Shown: positions 6,564 to 6,899 of the stretch, in pieces
Position numbering within the stretch: the first letter of the stretch is position 1
Layout of the letters: every line of letters starts with the position of its first letter
NCBI GenBank assembly: GCA_019246375.1
Contig: JAFAQO010000694.1
Location: forward strand, 1-6,899
DNA from: Mycobacterium sp.
Lineage (GTDB): Bacteria > Actinomycetota > Actinomycetes > Mycobacteriales > Mycobacteriaceae
DNA length: 6,899 nt
Reading direction: 5' to 3'
Notes under the pieces: model-generated
What the model was told of the DNA's origin: nothing
Databases searched by the model: none
What the model saw: only the letters and a program-made list of their open reading frames with translations
Program-made: the position numbers and the translations under genes

Positions 6564-6899
6564 ATGGAAGGCGGGGACGTGGGGCCTAACGGCAACGGGG
6601 CCGAGCCAGAATTACATACCACGCCGGCGCCGCGGCGCCAGCACCTCGAAAAAGTCGTCATCCGGTTCGCGGGGGACTCCGGTGATGGTATGCAGCTCAC
6701 CGGCGATCGATTTACTTCCGAGGCAGCGCTTTTCGGCAACGACCTCGCCACCCAACCGAACTATCCGGCCGAGATCCGTGCGCCGCAGGGAACGCTGCCC
6801 GGGGTTTCGTCCTTCCAAATTCAGATCGCCGACTATGACATCCTCACCGCCGGTGACCGGCCCGACGTGCTCGTGGCGATGAATCCGGCGGCGCTGAAG
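6564..6899 (+). CDS. korA: 2-oxoglutarate (2-oxoacid):ferredoxin oxidoreductase alpha subunit, N-terminal part, cut by window edge
   Basis: KorA works with KorB to decarboxylate 2-oxoglutarate to succinyl-CoA with ferredoxin as electron acceptor, a CoA-dependent TCA-cycle alternative in mycobacteria. The 112 residues visible run without a stop to the last base. After a loose, Pro/Gly-rich leader of about 28 residues the gamma-type domain begins: [20 protein letters not shown] (29-48), [20 protein letters not shown] (66-85), then [15 protein letters not shown] (98-112). The mycobacterial subunit, as I recall it, is a gamma-alpha fusion of about 650 aa, so most of the protein, including the alpha domain, lies outside. 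The start is ambiguous: ATG 6564 has GGAG 7 nt upstream, and GTG 6579 has GGAAGG 7 nt upstream and would give MGPNGNG, similar to the start I remember for M. tuberculosis. korB is expected just downstream. Confidence 0.92.
   Translation, partial: MEGGDVGPNGNGAEPELHTTPAPRRQHLEKVVIRFAGDSGDGMQLTGDRFTSEAALFGNDLATQPNYPAEIRAPQGTLPGVSSFQIQIADYDILTAGDRPDVLVAMNPAALK

Noticed and set aside
6320..6751. Minus-strand ORF of 143 codons overlapping korA
   Set aside because: More than a third overlaps korA in antisense, and the product is low-complexity with no family resemblance.
6493..6882. Plus-strand ORF of 129 codons over the korA start
   Set aside because: It is in a different frame from korA, which matches a known family without interruption up to the window end. 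The alternative product is Arg/Ser/Pro-rich and without domains.
1..6899. CRISPR arrays, tRNA or rRNA genes, insertion sequences, prophage or att sites
   Set aside because: I looked for regularly spaced repeats, tRNA-like cloverleaf sequences, transposase motifs and terminal inverted repeats and saw none. The content is syntenic core genes.

Overview
The window is a high-GC actinobacterial chromosome segment that I attribute to the genus Mycobacterium, probably a non-tuberculosis species. The translated products closely resemble what I remember of M. tuberculosis Tig, ClpP1, ClpP2, MmuM, ClpX, the Rv2456c transporter and KorA, in the same order and orientation. No database search was possible, so the species is not resolved.

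Layout, left to right. (1) 1-1131 (+) is the 3' three quarters of tig (trigger factor); its ribosome-binding N-terminus lies outside the window. (2) 1132-1227 is the tig-clpP1 spacer, which holds a match to the ClgR operator, a -10-like hexamer and a compound inverted repeat. (3) 1228-1830 clpP1 and 1827-2462 clpP2 (+) overlap by 4 nt (ATGA); both encode intact Ser-His-Asp peptidase subunits. (4) 2463-2525 is a short convergent spacer with imperfect hairpins. (5) 2526-3428 (-) is mmuM, homocysteine S-methyltransferase, apparently expressed from a leaderless promoter. (6) 3441-3679 is the divergent mmuM/clpX spacer. (7) 3680-4963 (+) is clpX. (8) 4995-6290 (+) is a 12-helix MFS transporter, 31 nt after clpX. 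(9) 6291-6563 is a lower-GC non-coding stretch. (10) 6564 to the window end (+) is the start of korA, the 2-oxoacid:ferredoxin oxidoreductase alpha subunit, cut by the window edge.

Functionally the left and centre form a protein quality-control locus: a ribosome-associated folding chaperone, the two-paralogue ClpP1P2 peptidase of mycobacteria, and its ClpX unfoldase. mmuM (methionine salvage) is inserted on the opposite strand. The transporter and korA lead into central carbon and redox metabolism.

This is mostly an ordinary core-genome region, and I do not see a new defence, mobile or biosynthetic system. The points most worth a second look are a Lys-to-Glu change right after the ClpX Walker B motif (residue 191), the ClgR-type operator before clpP1, the absence of the jefA transporter gene that M. 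tuberculosis has between clpP2 and mmuM, altered ClpP1/ClpP2 propeptides, and the lower-GC segment before korA, which has a hairpin and a small possible antisense membrane-peptide ORF.
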